Source of the DNA: Sporomusaceae bacterium
GTDB lineage: Bacteria; Bacillota; Negativicutes; Acidaminococcales; JAJUGR01
NCBI GenBank assembly: GCA_029265905.1
Contig: JAJUGR010000002.1
Span: forward strand, 124,001-188,000
DNA: 64,000 nucleotides
Reading direction: 5' to 3'
A program made the translations under genes and the position numbers. Below are positions 42,506 to 51,170 of this stretch, piece after piece. Every line of letters begins with the position of its first letter. The first letter of the stretch is position 1. A model generated the notes under the pieces. The model did no database searches. It saw only the letters and a list, made by a program, of their open reading frames with translations, and was not told the origin of the DNA.

Positions 42506-43341
42506 GCAGGGAACGGCCTGATCCTTGGCGCGAGATCGCCGGGCAAGCGCAAACGCAGTGGGAGGCCTTCCTGGCCGACCCGTATGCCGAGGAGCCGGTT
42601 CACCAGGCCCGGGTCAAGCTGCGCCAGCTGCGTTCCATGCTGTCGGCGGTGAAAAAAGCTGTCCCGCCGGAGGAGTACGTGGCCTGGCAGGAGGAGTGGC
42701 GGGATATGGGCAGGCTGCTAAGCGAGCTTCGCCAGTTCGATGTGCTGGAAGAAGCCCGGCGGCTGATCGAAAAGCAGAGCGGGCCGCATGCCTCAAGCGG
42801 TCAACCCCTGCCCTGGCGCCGCCTGCGGCAGCAAAAAACAGCAGCGGTGCGGGAAAAAGCGCTGGTGAAACAGTGCGAGCAGCCTTGGCGGCGGTTTGAT
42901 GCGTGGCTGGCGCGTTACCGGCAGGCGGTCTCCAGGCGGCAGGAGCGAAAGGCGGCGCGCCAGCGGTTTGACAGGTGGGTCAAGCAGATTGAGGCAATCA
43001 GCCGGCAGGATAGGTCCTATCGGGATGACCGGCTTGTGCATGAACGGCGGATTGCAGGCAAAAAGCTGCGGTATGCGCTGGTTGCGTTTTTCCCTGACGA
43101 GGCGCCGGAGCTCGTGCAAGCCCTGAAACGTTGGCAGGCTTGTCTGGGCGCTTTGCACGACAGCCTGCTGCACCGCGATCTGGCCGTTCGTTGGGCGGCG
43201 GAGAAGCAGTTGCTGCCGGAACAAAAAGGGCTTTTGCTTGGCTGGGAAGCGGCGCGCGCCGTTGCCGCCCGCAAGCAGGCCGCCATGCTGGAGGCGCTGG
43301 TGGTTCAGCACTATTGGCAGTGGCGAAATAAGCGCGGATAA
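42502..43341 (+). CDS. CHAD domain protein
   Basis: 279 residues, an all-helical CHAD domain. Conserved basic motifs are PVHQARVKLRQLRSM at about 33-47 and VHERRIAGKKLRYALVAF at about 176-193, plus HDSLLHRDLAVRWA. CHAD proteins are known to bind polyphosphate and to localise to polyphosphate granules; they often accompany CYTH/TTM enzymes. Here the partner is a SixA-like phosphatase with translational coupling (ATGA). No CYTH domain is present in the visible sequence. Ends in a bidirectional terminator. Confidence 0.88.
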   Translation: MSRERPDPWREIAGQAQTQWEAFLADPYAEEPVHQARVKLRQLRSMLSAVKKAVPPEEYVAWQEEWRDMGRLLSELRQFDVLEEARRLIEKQSGPHASSGQPLPWRRLRQQKTAAVREKALVKQCEQPWRRFDAWLARYRQAVSRRQERKAARQRFDRWVKQIEAISRQDRSYRDDRLVHERRIAGKKLRYALVAFFPDEAPELVQALKRWQACLGALHDSLLHRDLAVRWAAEKQLLPEQKGLLLGWEAARAVAARKQAAMLEALVVQHYWQWRNKRG

Positions 43342-43375
43342 AAAAACGACCGCCGTCAAACGGCAGTCGTTTTTT
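43341..43375. terminator. Bidirectional terminator after the CHAD gene
   Basis: A6CGAC-CGCCGT and ACGGC-AGTCG-T6 pair over 16 positions with one C-A mismatch and a CAA loop. A6 and T6 give both strands a T-run. Confidence 0.9.
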
Positions 43376-43377
43376 CT

Positions 43378-43968
43378 TTAAGGGGCGATGCAGTCCGCCT
43401 CTGCCTCTTTGCGCTTTTGGCGGCGGATATACCAGTAGGCGGCCAGGCCGAGCAGGGCGGCCAGAATAATGGCGCCGGGCAGGGTGTATTTTTCCATCAG
43501 CCTTATTGCGTGCGGACCGACGTAATAGACGGCGATGCCCATCAGCAAAAAGCGTTTGGCGCGGCCGAGGATGGTGGCAAGCAAAAAGAGGCGGAAGTTG
43601 ATGTTCAGGATGCCGGAACTGATCGCGACGAATTTATAGGGGATCGGCGCCATCGCGCCCCAAAAGACCGCCCAGCCGCCGTGCTTGTCCATCAAGCCCT
43701 GTATCGTGCGCATGTGTTTCGGAGGAATCAGCTTCGCTTGGGCGAACGGGCCGAAGCGATGGCCGATGCCGTAGCCGATGCAGGCCCCCAAAACGGACGC
43801 CAGCGTCGCCAGGCCGGTGAGGAAAATCGCCCGCTCCGGTGTGGCCAGGCACATGGGGATCAGCAGGAGATCGGGAACAACGGGCGAGAAAAAAGCGTCG
43901 GAGAAGGCCAGAAAGGCCATGCCCCATTCGCCGAAACTCTTGACAATCTCAAGTAAATGCTCAAGCAT
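43378..43968 (-). CDS. VTT-domain (DedA/YqaA-like) membrane protein
   Basis: 196 residues with five or six hydrophobic segments. VTT/SNARE-associated domain features: FLAFSDAFFSPVVPDLLLIPMCLATP, GACIGYGIGHRFG, and FWGAMAPIPYKFVAISSGILNINFRLFLLATILGRAKRF, closest to YqaA-type members. DedA-superfamily proteins move lipids, for example recycle undecaprenyl phosphate; the substrate for this branch is not settled. A basic tail (RRQKRKE) is cytoplasmic. Candidate promoter at 44007-44035. Confidence 0.85.
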   Translation of the reverse strand: MLEHLLEIVKSFGEWGMAFLAFSDAFFSPVVPDLLLIPMCLATPERAIFLTGLATLASVLGACIGYGIGHRFGPFAQAKLIPPKHMRTIQGLMDKHGGWAVFWGAMAPIPYKFVAISSGILNINFRLFLLATILGRAKRFLLMGIAVYYVGPHAIRLMEKYTLPGAIILAALLGLAAYWYIRRQKRKEAEADCIAP

Positions 43969-44006
43969 GCGTGCATCATCATCCTGTTCATGGTTTATTC
44001 TATTTT

Positions 44007-44035
44007 AGTATAGTATAAATCCTTGGGGTTGACCA
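44007..44035 (-). promoter_or_regulatory. Candidate promoter of the VTT-domain gene
   Basis: On the minus strand TGGTCA (-35), 17 bases, TATACT (-10), with a second overlapping TATACT. The rest of 43969-44170 holds no supported gene; one GCATG-centred short inverted repeat near 44140 was noted. Confidence 0.4.
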
Positions 44036-44169
44036 GTTGAAATGTGGTGGTCTGGCGGTCTGGCTCGCAACAAGTTGCCGTGCTCGGGCTGCGGCAAGCT
44101 GACGGGAGCGACGTTTCTGATACTGACTTTTCTTTTTCACACGCATGTGTTAAAAAGATGTGCGCATCC

Positions 44170-44198
44170 TTGACAAATGGATCGAAATAAATCATAAT
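44170..44198 (+). promoter_or_regulatory. Promoter of the sCache chemoreceptor
   Basis: TTGACA (-35), 17 bases, CATAAT (-10), about 50 bases upstream of the start codon. Confidence 0.8.
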
Positions 44199-44250
44199 TT
44201 CAGACAGTTTGTATCGTTTACCTACAATACATAAGAAAGAGGTACGGTTG

Positions 44251-46020
44251 ATGAAGCGGGTAAAACATAAGTTGATGGCGGCGCTGTTCTTTTCGGGGTT
44301 GTTGGTGGCGCTCTTTATTGGCGGCTACAACGTGTACAGCACGGTGACCGACCAAAAGGCGGCGCTCGCCGCTTACCGGCAGGTGTTGTCGGAACAGTTT
44401 GACCGCGGGCTGAAGCTCCAGGTCGAAACGGCGGTTAGTCTGATTGACCGGATCCATGCGGAGCAAGCGGCCGGACGCCTGACGGAAGAACAGGCGAAAC
44501 AACAGGCGGCCGACTTGGTGCGGGATCTTCGGTTTGATGACGGGAATTATTTTTGGATCGACACGGCAGATGGGGTAAACGTCGTTCTGCTGGGCAGAAA
44601 AGAGACGGAAGGGAAAAGCCGGATTGCTTTGGTTGACAACAAAGGCAATCATTTCATTGAAGATATTTTGAAAAACGGCAAAAAAGAGGGGGGCGGTTAT
44701 TCGGACTACTGGTTCCCCAAGCCAAATGAGAAGGAGGCAAAACCAAAGCGCGCCTACTCCTTGTTGTATAAGCCGTATAACTGGGTTATCGGCACCGGCA
44801 ACTGGAATGATCATATTGAAGCGCTTGTAAAGGCTAAGGAGCAGGAGTACGCGGCGCAGCTGCGCAAGGATTTGGCGGTAATGGGCGGAATAACCGCGTT
44901 ATCGCTAATTTTGCTGCTGGCGTTTGCCGCTTGGATTAGCAAAAAATTGAGCGGACCGATTGAAAAGGCCGCTATCGGCGTTCGGGACGTGGCGGCCGGC
45001 GATTTGACGATCAGTCCGCTGCTGGTTGAAAGCGAGGACGAGGTGGGGAAACTTAGCCGCGATTTTAATGCGATGCTGGCCGCTTTGCAGCTAATTGTCA
45101 AGGAAGTGATGCGAACGGCGGAGTCGGTGGCGGCTTCCAGCGAAGAGCTCACGGCCAGCTCTCAGCAGTCGGCGGAAGCGGCTCAGCAGGTGGCGGGCAG
45201 CATTGCTAATGTGGCGGAAGGCAGCGCGAAGCAGGCTGAATTGGTGACGCAAGCGTCGGCATTGACGGAAAAGATGCAGGCTGCTTTGCGTGAGGCGGTT
45301 CGGGCGGTGTCGACTGTGGCTGATGTATCGGGCAGCACGCTGCAAGAGGCCGAATCGGGCGGACAGGCTGTAGCCCGCGTCGTAAGTCAAATGGATGAAA
45401 TCGCCACCACGGTCGAGGCTTCCGCGAAGGTAGTGCGCGAGCTGGAAGCCAAGTCGGGTGAAATCGAACAAATTGTTCAGACGATCGCCGGCATCGCCGG
45501 CCAGACGAACCTGTTGGCGCTCAATGCCGCAATTGAAGCCGCTCGGGCGGGGGAACAGGGGCGCGGGTTTGCCGTCGTCGCGGATGAGGTGCGCAAGCTG
45601 GCCGAACAATCAGCCGCTTCAGCGCAGGAGATTGCCGCCCTGCTGGGCGGGATTAGGATGGAGACAGAACGGGCCGTTGCCGGCATGAACGCGGGCGCGC
45701 TTTCGGTTGCGCGCGGCAAGACGACGGTCGAGGAAGCGGGCGAACGCTTCCAGAAAATTCTCGGCCTGGTGAGTGTTTTGTCGGCAGATGTGAAGCAGCT
45801 GGTCGGCGCCACGAACGCCGTCGAGCGTGATGCCGGGGAAGTGAGCGGCCAGGTTCAGGCGGTGCTGAGCGTGAGCGACGAGATCGCCGCGGAAACGCAG
45901 ACTGTTTCGGCGGCCACCGAGGAGCAAACCGCCTCGATGGAGGAAATAGCCGCAGCCAGCCGGTCGCTGGCTGACATGGCCGAGAATTTGCAACAGGTAC
46001 TAGCCAAATTCAAACTGTAA
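44251..46020 (+). CDS. Methyl-accepting chemotaxis protein with sCache_2 sensor
   Basis: 589 residues from the ATG at 44251 (GAAAGAGGT upstream). First membrane segment about 12-30; extracytoplasmic sCache_2-type domain about 35-205 with [33 protein letters not shown] and [17 protein letters not shown]; second segment about 212-232; HAMP and coiled-coil signalling domain with the conserved tip [19 protein letters not shown] and [18 protein letters not shown]. sCache_2 domains often bind short carboxylates or amino acids; ligand unknown. Its tip region is nearly identical to that of the dCache receptor at 5359. Monocistronic with its own promoter. Confidence 0.93.
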   Translation: MKRVKHKLMAALFFSGLLVALFIGGYNVYSTVTDQKAALAAYRQVLSEQFDRGLKLQVETAVSLIDRIHAEQAAGRLTEEQAKQQAADLVRDLRFDDGNYFWIDTADGVNVVLLGRKETEGKSRIALVDNKGNHFIEDILKNGKKEGGGYSDYWFPKPNEKEAKPKRAYSLLYKPYNWVIGTGNWNDHIEALVKAKEQEYAAQLRKDLAVMGGITALSLILLLAFAAWISKKLSGPIEKAAIGVRDVAAGDLTISPLLVESEDEVGKLSRDFNAMLAALQLIVKEVMRTAESVAASSEELTASSQQSAEAAQQVAGSIANVAEGSAKQAELVTQASALTEKMQAALREAVRAVSTVADVSGSTLQEAESGGQAVARVVSQMDEIATTVEASAKVVRELEAKSGEIEQIVQTIAGIAGQTNLLALNAAIEAARAGEQGRGFAVVADEVRKLAEQSAASAQEIAALLGGIRMETERAVAGMNAGALSVARGKTTVEEAGERFQKILGLVSVLSADVKQLVGATNAVERDAGEVSGQVQAVLSVSDEIAAETQTVSAATEEQTASMEEIAAASRSLADMAENLQQVLAKFKL

Positions 46021-46029
46021 GCATAAGAA

Positions 46030-46066
46030 AATGCGCCCTTCGCGAAAACGCGTAGGGCGCATTGTT
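46030..46066. terminator. Hairpin between the chemoreceptor and the GltD-like gene
   Basis: AATGCGCCCT pairs with AGGGCGCATT and an inner CGCG/CGCG pairs around AAAA, with one T-T mismatch. T-rich sequence follows on the minus strand (TTTTCTT), so it serves the minus-strand gene best. Confidence 0.75.
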
Positions 46067-46077
46067 CAACACGGGTG

Positions 46078-47409
46078 CTATTCGGCGCACTCAGACAATA
46101 GGTGCTTGGCATCGACGTACTGGGCGATGCCGTCCGCTACCAGCTTGGCTTCCTTCATGGCCAGCACGACGGTGGCGGGGCCGTGCACGACATCGCCGCC
46201 GGAAAAGACGCCGGTCCGGGTGGTCATGCCGTACGGCCGCGCCCGGGTGATGACAAAGCCGCTCTTGTCGACCTCTATGCCGTGGGTTGTGGAGACGATG
46301 CGGGCCGCCGGACGCTGGCCGACGGCGGTAATGACGCAGTTGGCGGGCAACACTTCAAACCGGCCGGTTTCGGTCAGCTTGCCGTTTTCATCCACCTCAA
46401 CCGCCTCCACCTTCAGCCCGGTTACAGCAGCCTCGCCCTCAAAGGCGACCGGCGATTGGAAGAAGCGAAATTGCACGCCCTCCGCCCTGGCCGCCTCGTA
46501 TTCGGAGAACAGCGCTGTTATTTCGGCTTCGCCGCGGCGGTACACGACCGTCACGCTGGCCGCCTTTTGGCGGATTGCCGTGCGCGCCGCGTCCATGGCG
46601 ACGTTGCCGGCGCCGATGACAATGACATTGTCGCCGGGGCGGACAGGCACCTCGCTGGCGTCTAAGTGGCCGTCGTTAGCCAGGGCGGTCATGTTGAGCA
46701 TATAGGTGGCCGGCATGACGCCCGGCAGGTCCTTGCCCGGCAAATCAAGCACGCGGGGCAGCGCTGTGCCGGTGCCGATGAATATCGCGTCGTAGCCTTG
46801 CTCAAACAGCTGGTCGACGGTAATGTCCGGCCCGACCAAAGTGTTCGTCTGGATCGTTACGCCCAGTTTGCTGATTTTATCGATTTCCCGTCTGACGACG
46901 TCCTTGTCCAAACGGAACTGCGGAATGCCAAACAGCAAAATGCCGCCTGGCTCCGGCTGGCTTTCAAAGACGGTGACGGCAAAATCCTGCCGCGCCAGGT
47001 CGCCGGCGACAGTCAGGCCGGCCGGGCCGGAACCGATGACGGCGATTTTCCCCCGGGCGCCCGTTGCGGGGGTGGGGGAAATCAGGGAATTGCTTTCAGC
47101 GAAATCGGCGACGCAGCGCTCCAATTCGCCAATCCGGATGGCTTGGCCTTTTTTGGACAGGACGCAGTGCGCCTCACACTGCTTTTCGTGCGGGCAGACG
47201 CGGCCGCAAATAGCGGGGAGATTGCTGCGCGAGGTAATGATGGCGTAAGCCTGGCCGAGGTTCCCCTCGGACAGCGCGTGGATAAAAGACGGTATTTCGT
47301 TTTCAATCGGACAGCCGGTGCGGCAGAGCGGACGAGCGCACTGCAAGCAACGCTTGGCTTCCTGGATTGCTTCTTGCATGGATAATTCGGTTGAAGACAA
47401 TGCGATCAC
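46078..47409 (-). CDS. GltD-like FAD/NAD(P) oxidoreductase (glutamate synthase small-subunit family)
   Basis: 443 residues. N-terminal cysteine clusters (CLQCARPLCRTGCP, CGRVCPHEKQCEAHC) bind two [4Fe-4S] clusters; then FAD motif VIGSGPAGLTVAGDLA, NAD(P) motif VIGAGNVAMDAARTA and a closing GVFSGGDVVHGPATVV. This is the GltD/PreT/NfnB family. No gltB, preA or nfnA gene lies next to it, so its electron partner is unknown. The start is GTG (47409), preceded by a weak GGGAAAGTGA; ATG at 47379 is possible. A terminator at 47420 separates it from cysE upstream. Confidence 0.88.
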   Translation of the reverse strand: MIALSSTELSMQEAIQEAKRCLQCARPLCRTGCPIENEIPSFIHALSEGNLGQAYAIITSRSNLPAICGRVCPHEKQCEAHCVLSKKGQAIRIGELERCVADFAESNSLISPTPATGARGKIAVIGSGPAGLTVAGDLARQDFAVTVFESQPEPGGILLFGIPQFRLDKDVVRREIDKISKLGVTIQTNTLVGPDITVDQLFEQGYDAIFIGTGTALPRVLDLPGKDLPGVMPATYMLNMTALANDGHLDASEVPVRPGDNVIVIGAGNVAMDAARTAIRQKAASVTVVYRRGEAEITALFSEYEAARAEGVQFRFFQSPVAFEGEAAVTGLKVEAVEVDENGKLTETGRFEVLPANCVITAVGQRPAARIVSTTHGIEVDKSGFVITRARPYGMTTRTGVFSGGDVVHGPATVVLAMKEAKLVADGIAQYVDAKHLLSECAE

Positions 47410-47419
47410 TCACTTTCCC

Positions 47420-47451
47420 AAAAAAATAAGTAGCGGTTCAACGCTACTTAT
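47420..47451 (-). terminator. Terminator after cysE
   Basis: On the minus strand ATAAGTAGCG, a six-base loop, CGCTACTTAT, followed by TTTTTT. Confidence 0.85.
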
Positions 47452-47461
47452 CATACTGGAT

Positions 47462-48178
47462 TTATTCTTTTTGCGCAATATTGGCTGATTTTTTCGGAAT
47501 TGTACAATTTTCTTGCTGGCTGGCGCGCAAAATGTGCTCGATTTCCGTTAGGCGCTGCTCCAGGCGGACAATGTGTTCTTGGAGAACGTACTCTGTTTCA
47601 CTAACTGGATCAGGCAGACGATCGTGGTTGAGGTCGATCAAGTCGGCTTTGCTGACGCGCTGGCCGTCGCGGGTGACAATTCGCCCAGGAATGCCGACCA
47701 CGACTGAGTTAGGCGGTACCTCCTTCAATACGACCGAGCCGGCCCCGATTTTCGAATTGCTGCCGACCGAGAAGGAGCCGAGCACTTTGGCACCGCTGGC
47801 CACAACCACGTTGTCGCCAATCGTCGGATGCCGCTTTCCTCTCTCCTTGCCCGTGCCGCCGAGCGTCACGCCCTGGTAGAGGGTGACATTTTTGCCGACG
47901 ACCGCAGTTTCGCCAATGACAACGCCCATCCCGTGGTCGATGAACAAGCCTTCGCCTAAGGTGGCGCCGGGATGAATGTCAATGCCGGTTAAAAAGCGGG
48001 AGAAGGTGTTGATGAGACGAGGCAGCAGTACAAAGCCGCGCTGGTAGAAAACATGGGCCAGGCGGTGAAGCCAGATCGCATGCAGGCCGGGATAACAGCA
48101 CACAACTTCCAAAAAAGATTTTGCGGCCGGATCGCGGTCTAGTACGACGCGGACGTCGCGCTTCAGTTGGGCGAACAT
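47462..48178 (-). CDS. cysE: Serine O-acetyltransferase
   Basis: 238 residues. Left-handed beta-helix hexapeptide acetyltransferase. The CysE catalytic and substrate regions are [55 protein letters not shown] and [26 protein letters not shown]. It makes O-acetylserine for cysteine synthesis. The C-terminal 50 residues ([23 protein letters not shown]) look like a coiled coil, an extension seen in some Firmicutes CysE. ATG with AAGGAGG upstream. No cysK follows on this strand; a terminator does. Confidence 0.93.
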   Translation of the reverse strand: MFAQLKRDVRVVLDRDPAAKSFLEVVCCYPGLHAIWLHRLAHVFYQRGFVLLPRLINTFSRFLTGIDIHPGATLGEGLFIDHGMGVVIGETAVVGKNVTLYQGVTLGGTGKERGKRHPTIGDNVVVASGAKVLGSFSVGSNSKIGAGSVVLKEVPPNSVVVGIPGRIVTRDGQRVSKADLIDLNHDRLPDPVSETEYVLQEHIVRLEQRLTEIEHILRASQQENCTIPKKSANIAQKE

Positions 48179-48215
48179 GTACGAAAGCCTCCTTATTTCA
48201 TCCTTCTAAATTGAA

Positions 48216-48237
48216 AGAATATATTACGATGTATTCT
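48216..48237 (-). promoter_or_regulatory. Inverted repeat over the cysE -10
   Basis: AGAATA, ten bases, TATTCT, overlapping the cysE -10 element. It could be an operator for a cysteine-responsive repressor. No regulator gene is adjacent. Confidence 0.35.
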
Positions 48238-48262
48238 AACACGACTTATTCCCTATTGTAAA
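48233..48262 (-). promoter_or_regulatory. Promoter of cysE
   Basis: On the minus strand TTTACA (-35), 18 bases, TAGAAT (-10). The leader of about 50 bases is too short for a T-box. Confidence 0.65.
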
Positions 48263-48385
48263 TATCGGAAATGGAAAGGCGGTGATTAGGATGCTTTTTA
48301 CTTCCTTTCGCCCGCCAATTGGAGTAGAATAAAGAAAAACATGTAAATTTTTGCGGCGCGCTTGTCTATGAGGAGGAAACGACAA

Positions 48386-48856
48386 ATGGAATCGGGGAAA
48401 ATTTTATTTGAACAGACGTTGCCGAGCATTGTGCACAAGAATGAAATAACTGCGGAGCTGGGCAAGGTGGTAGCCGCCGCCGGTTATCCGGTCGGCAAGG
48501 TGCGGTGGGTTGAAACGCTGGAGGCTTATGCCGGTTTCGCCGACACTTATTTTGCGCGGGCCAAGCAATTGCCGCCTGTTCCCGGCGGCTGGCGCGTATG
48601 GGTTAAGGAATTTACGCCGGAGGCGAGAACCTTCATGGTCAATTTGCAAAAACGCAAAGGGGCCGACGGCAATGAGACCTATCAGATTAACCCGCTGATC
48701 CTGAAAATGTTTGACGAATACCGCAAAGAGGGGCTGATAGTCGAGGTGAGCGACGAACTCGAGCTGATCTACGGCGTCACGGCCTGCAAGGTGCAGGCGC
48801 AGGGCCACCCTTTTTTACTGGATGCCATGGAAGAATTCATTGAAAACATGCGTTAG
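48386..48856 (+). CDS. Uncharacterised 156-residue protein
   Basis: From the ATG at 48386, which follows GAGGAGGAA; the frame is open to 48362. I do not recognise the family. It is soluble with mixed charge, no signal peptide or membrane segment, no cysteine pair beyond a single Cys. Features: an N-terminal acidic/hydrophobic helix (ILFEQTLPSIVHKNEITAELGKVVAAAGYPVGKVRWVETLEAYAG), a Pro-rich turn (QLPPVPGGWRVWVKEFTPEA) and an amphipathic C-terminus (HPFLLDAMEEFIENMR). Monocistronic: a terminator follows at 48889. Codon use matches the neighbours, so I see no sign of transfer. Confidence 0.6.
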   Translation: MESGKILFEQTLPSIVHKNEITAELGKVVAAAGYPVGKVRWVETLEAYAGFADTYFARAKQLPPVPGGWRVWVKEFTPEARTFMVNLQKRKGADGNETYQINPLILKMFDEYRKEGLIVEVSDELELIYGVTACKVQAQGHPFLLDAMEEFIENMR

Positions 48857-48888
48857 GCCGCTCGTCTTAAACTTGATGAAGCGAAACC

Positions 48889-48925
48889 GCCCGGTACAGT
48901 TCAATCATACCGGGCTATTCTTGTT
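48889..48925 (+). terminator. Terminator after the unrecognised gene
   Basis: GCCCGGTA, eleven-base loop, TACCGGGC, then TATTCTTGTTT. Confidence 0.65.
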
Positions 48926-48991
48926 TATGCAAGGTTCTGCATTGCCAAAACAAGCCTTGCGCGGAGCGCTAATTTGTGCTATGCTTTTTCC

Positions 48992-49021
48992 TTGTGAATG
49001 AAAGAGCGGATAGGATATAAT
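48992..49021 (+). promoter_or_regulatory. Promoter of the DUF1934-argS operon
   Basis: TTGTGA (-35), 18 bases, TATAAT (-10). The predicted start is about ten bases from the ATG at 49040, so the leader is very short and upstream starts in the same frame are unlikely. Confidence 0.65.
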
Positions 49022-49039
49022 AATGTGGGATGTGATGGA

Positions 49040-49486
49040 ATGAACCGCGTTATCATTCGGCTTAACAGCCAGCAGGTTACGCCTGAAGGCGAACTGATTT
49101 CCGAGCACTCATCTTCGGCCGTAGGACATTGGCAAAAAAAAGCCAATGCCATTATCATACGCTATCATGAAAACGAGGCTTCCGGCATGGGCGACACCAT
49201 CACGGTGCTGAAATGGACCGGCGACCGGCTGGTGGTGATTCGCTCCGGCGACGTGGAAAGCCGCCAGGAGTTTGCGGTTGGCCTGCACAAGACGAGCATG
49301 TACCGGACGCCGCACGGCAATGTCGAGCTTGATTACGAAACGCTTCAGCTTTCGTCTGAGCAACACCAGGGACAACTCAATCTGGCAGTCATCTATGGAC
49401 AATCCGTCGGCAATGTGCCGCGGCACATCACCAGTCTGAGGATTGAGATCGAGGAGGACACCACGTGGACATCAAGAGTGAATTAA
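49040..49486 (+). CDS. DUF1934 (YwiB-like) protein
   Basis: 148 residues from the ATG at 49040, which the promoter position supports; the ribosome site (GGGATGTGATGGA) is weak. DUF1934 proteins form a small lipocalin-like beta-barrel. Typical patches are ITVLKWTGDRLVVIRSGDVESRQEFAVG, YRTPHGNVELDYETLQLS and LNLAVIYGQSVGNVPRHITSLRIEIEE. Function is unknown. The gene precedes argS and overlaps it by 22 bases, the same arrangement as B. subtilis ywiB-argS, so translation is probably coupled. Confidence 0.85.
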   Translation: MNRVIIRLNSQQVTPEGELISEHSSSAVGHWQKKANAIIIRYHENEASGMGDTITVLKWTGDRLVVIRSGDVESRQEFAVGLHKTSMYRTPHGNVELDYETLQLSSEQHQGQLNLAVIYGQSVGNVPRHITSLRIEIEEDTTWTSRVN

Positions 49487-51135
49487 CAGCAAGCATCCTG
49501 GCCGCCTTGGACCAGGCTGCAGCCGAGGGGAAAATTCCCGCCGGCGCGGACTGGCCGGAAATTCAGTTTGAAGTGCCGCCGCAAAAGGAGTTCGGCGACT
49601 TCGCCACCAATTTTGCCATGCAGGCCGCCCGGGTTGCCCGAATGAATCCGCGGGTGCTGGCCCGCCAAGTGGTCGATAATCTGACGAGCCCGCTTGTTGA
49701 ACGGCTGGAAATAGCCGGGCCGGGCTTTATTAATTTTTACCTGAAGCCGGACTGGCTGACGGCGATGCTGGCGGATATTTTGCGCCAGGGGGAAAATTAC
49801 GGCCAGTGCGTCGCGCCGACTGACGAACTGATCCAGATTGAATTTGTCAGCGCCAACCCGACAGGGCCTTTGCACGTCGGCCACGGCCGCGGCGCCGCGG
49901 TTGGCAGCGCGCTCGCGAACCTGATGCGGGCCGCCGGCTACCGGGTCAAGACGGAGTATTATATTAACGATGCCGGCAACCAGATCAACAACCTGGCGGC
50001 CTCCGTCAATGCCCGCTATTTGGAGCTCTTGGGCATCGAAACGGATTTTCCGGAGGATGGCTACCATGGCGCCGACATCGTCGAGACGGCGCAGCGGATT
50101 GTCGATCATTGCGGCCGGCAATACCTCGACCTGTCGAATGAAGAGCGGCTGGCCGTGTTCAAGGAACTGGCGCTCAAGGAAAAGCTGGCGGCGGTTTGTG
50201 AAGATTTGCAGGCTTTCCGGGTGACCTTTGACGAGTGGTTCAGCGAACGGACGCTGCACGTCTCCGGCGCGATTGACGAGGCCTGCGAGACGCTGACGGA
50301 GCGCGGCGATATGTACGAACAAGACGGCGCCCGCTGGCTCCGCTCTTCGGCCTATGGCGACGACAAGGACCGCGTCGTGATTCGCGAAAACGGCATTCCG
50401 ACGTATTTGGCGGCGGATATTGCCTATCATAAAAATAAATTTGAACGTGGCTTTGACCGCGTGATCAATCTGTGGGGCGCTGATCACCACGGCTATATCC
50501 CCCGGATGAAGGCGGCGGTGGCCGCGCTTGGCTATCGGCCGGACCAGCTGGAGGTCATGATTTTGCAGATGGTCAGCCTGTTCCGCAACGGTGAGGCGGT
50601 TAAGATGTCGAAGCGGACCGGCCAGAGCGTCACGCTCAATGAACTGGTGGAAGAGGTGGGCGCTGATGCGGCGCGTTTCTTCTTCATCCTGCGTTCGATC
50701 GACAGCCACCTGGATTTTGACCTGACCCTGGCGACCGAGCGCTCAAACGAGAATCCGGTTTATTATATCCAGTATGCGCACGCTCGGATTTGCAGCATTT
50801 TCCGGCAGGCGCAGGACGCTGGGATTGCGTTTGACGCGGTGCCGGACACGGCGACGCTGGCGACGCTGACTGATCCGACTGAAATTGCCTTGATCAAAAA
50901 GATCGGCGAATATCCGACGGAGATCGCCCAAGCCGCCCAGGAGCGGGCCACGCACAGAATGGCGCATTACGCTCACGATTTGGCCGGGCTGTTTCATACC
51001 TTCTACAATCAATGCCGGATTATCGGCGTTGGCGAGAAAGAACAGGCGGCCAGACTCGCGTTGGTGGGCGCCGTTCGCCAGACTCTTCGCCATGTATTGG
51101 GTATTCTCGGCGTAACCGCGCCGGAGCGGATGTAA
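49465..51135 (+). CDS. argS: Arginyl-tRNA synthetase
   Basis: 556 residues. Class I enzyme: HIGH-like SANPTGPLHVGHGRGA at about 129-144 and a KMSKR segment (AVKMSKRTGQSVTL), plus the N-terminal ArgS additional domain and a helical C-terminal anticodon-binding domain. It charges tRNA-Arg. The start is GTG with GAGGAGG upstream. It overlaps the DUF1934 gene; 35 bases separate it from pyrG with no terminator, so the two may share transcripts. Confidence 0.97.
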   Translation: MDIKSELTASILAALDQAAAEGKIPAGADWPEIQFEVPPQKEFGDFATNFAMQAARVARMNPRVLARQVVDNLTSPLVERLEIAGPGFINFYLKPDWLTAMLADILRQGENYGQCVAPTDELIQIEFVSANPTGPLHVGHGRGAAVGSALANLMRAAGYRVKTEYYINDAGNQINNLAASVNARYLELLGIETDFPEDGYHGADIVETAQRIVDHCGRQYLDLSNEERLAVFKELALKEKLAAVCEDLQAFRVTFDEWFSERTLHVSGAIDEACETLTERGDMYEQDGARWLRSSAYGDDKDRVVIRENGIPTYLAADIAYHKNKFERGFDRVINLWGADHHGYIPRMKAAVAALGYRPDQLEVMILQMVSLFRNGEAVKMSKRTGQSVTLNELVEEVGADAARFFFILRSIDSHLDFDLTLATERSNENPVYYIQYAHARICSIFRQAQDAGIAFDAVPDTATLATLTDPTEIALIKKIGEYPTEIAQAAQERATHRMAHYAHDLAGLFHTFYNQCRIIGVGEKEQAARLALVGAVRQTLRHVLGILGVTAPERM

Positions 51136-51170
51136 CAAATAGACGTTAAATGAGGAAGGGGAGTATCAGC

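Noticed and set aside
43995-44195. 66-codon frame between the VTT gene and the chemoreceptor
   Set aside because: No ribosome site, and it covers the chemoreceptor promoter; no similarity to anything I recognise.
51136-51170. Attenuator-type control of pyrG
   Set aside because: The 35-base gap after argS has no hairpin or T-run and no separate promoter, so the Bacillus-type pyrG mechanism does not fit.
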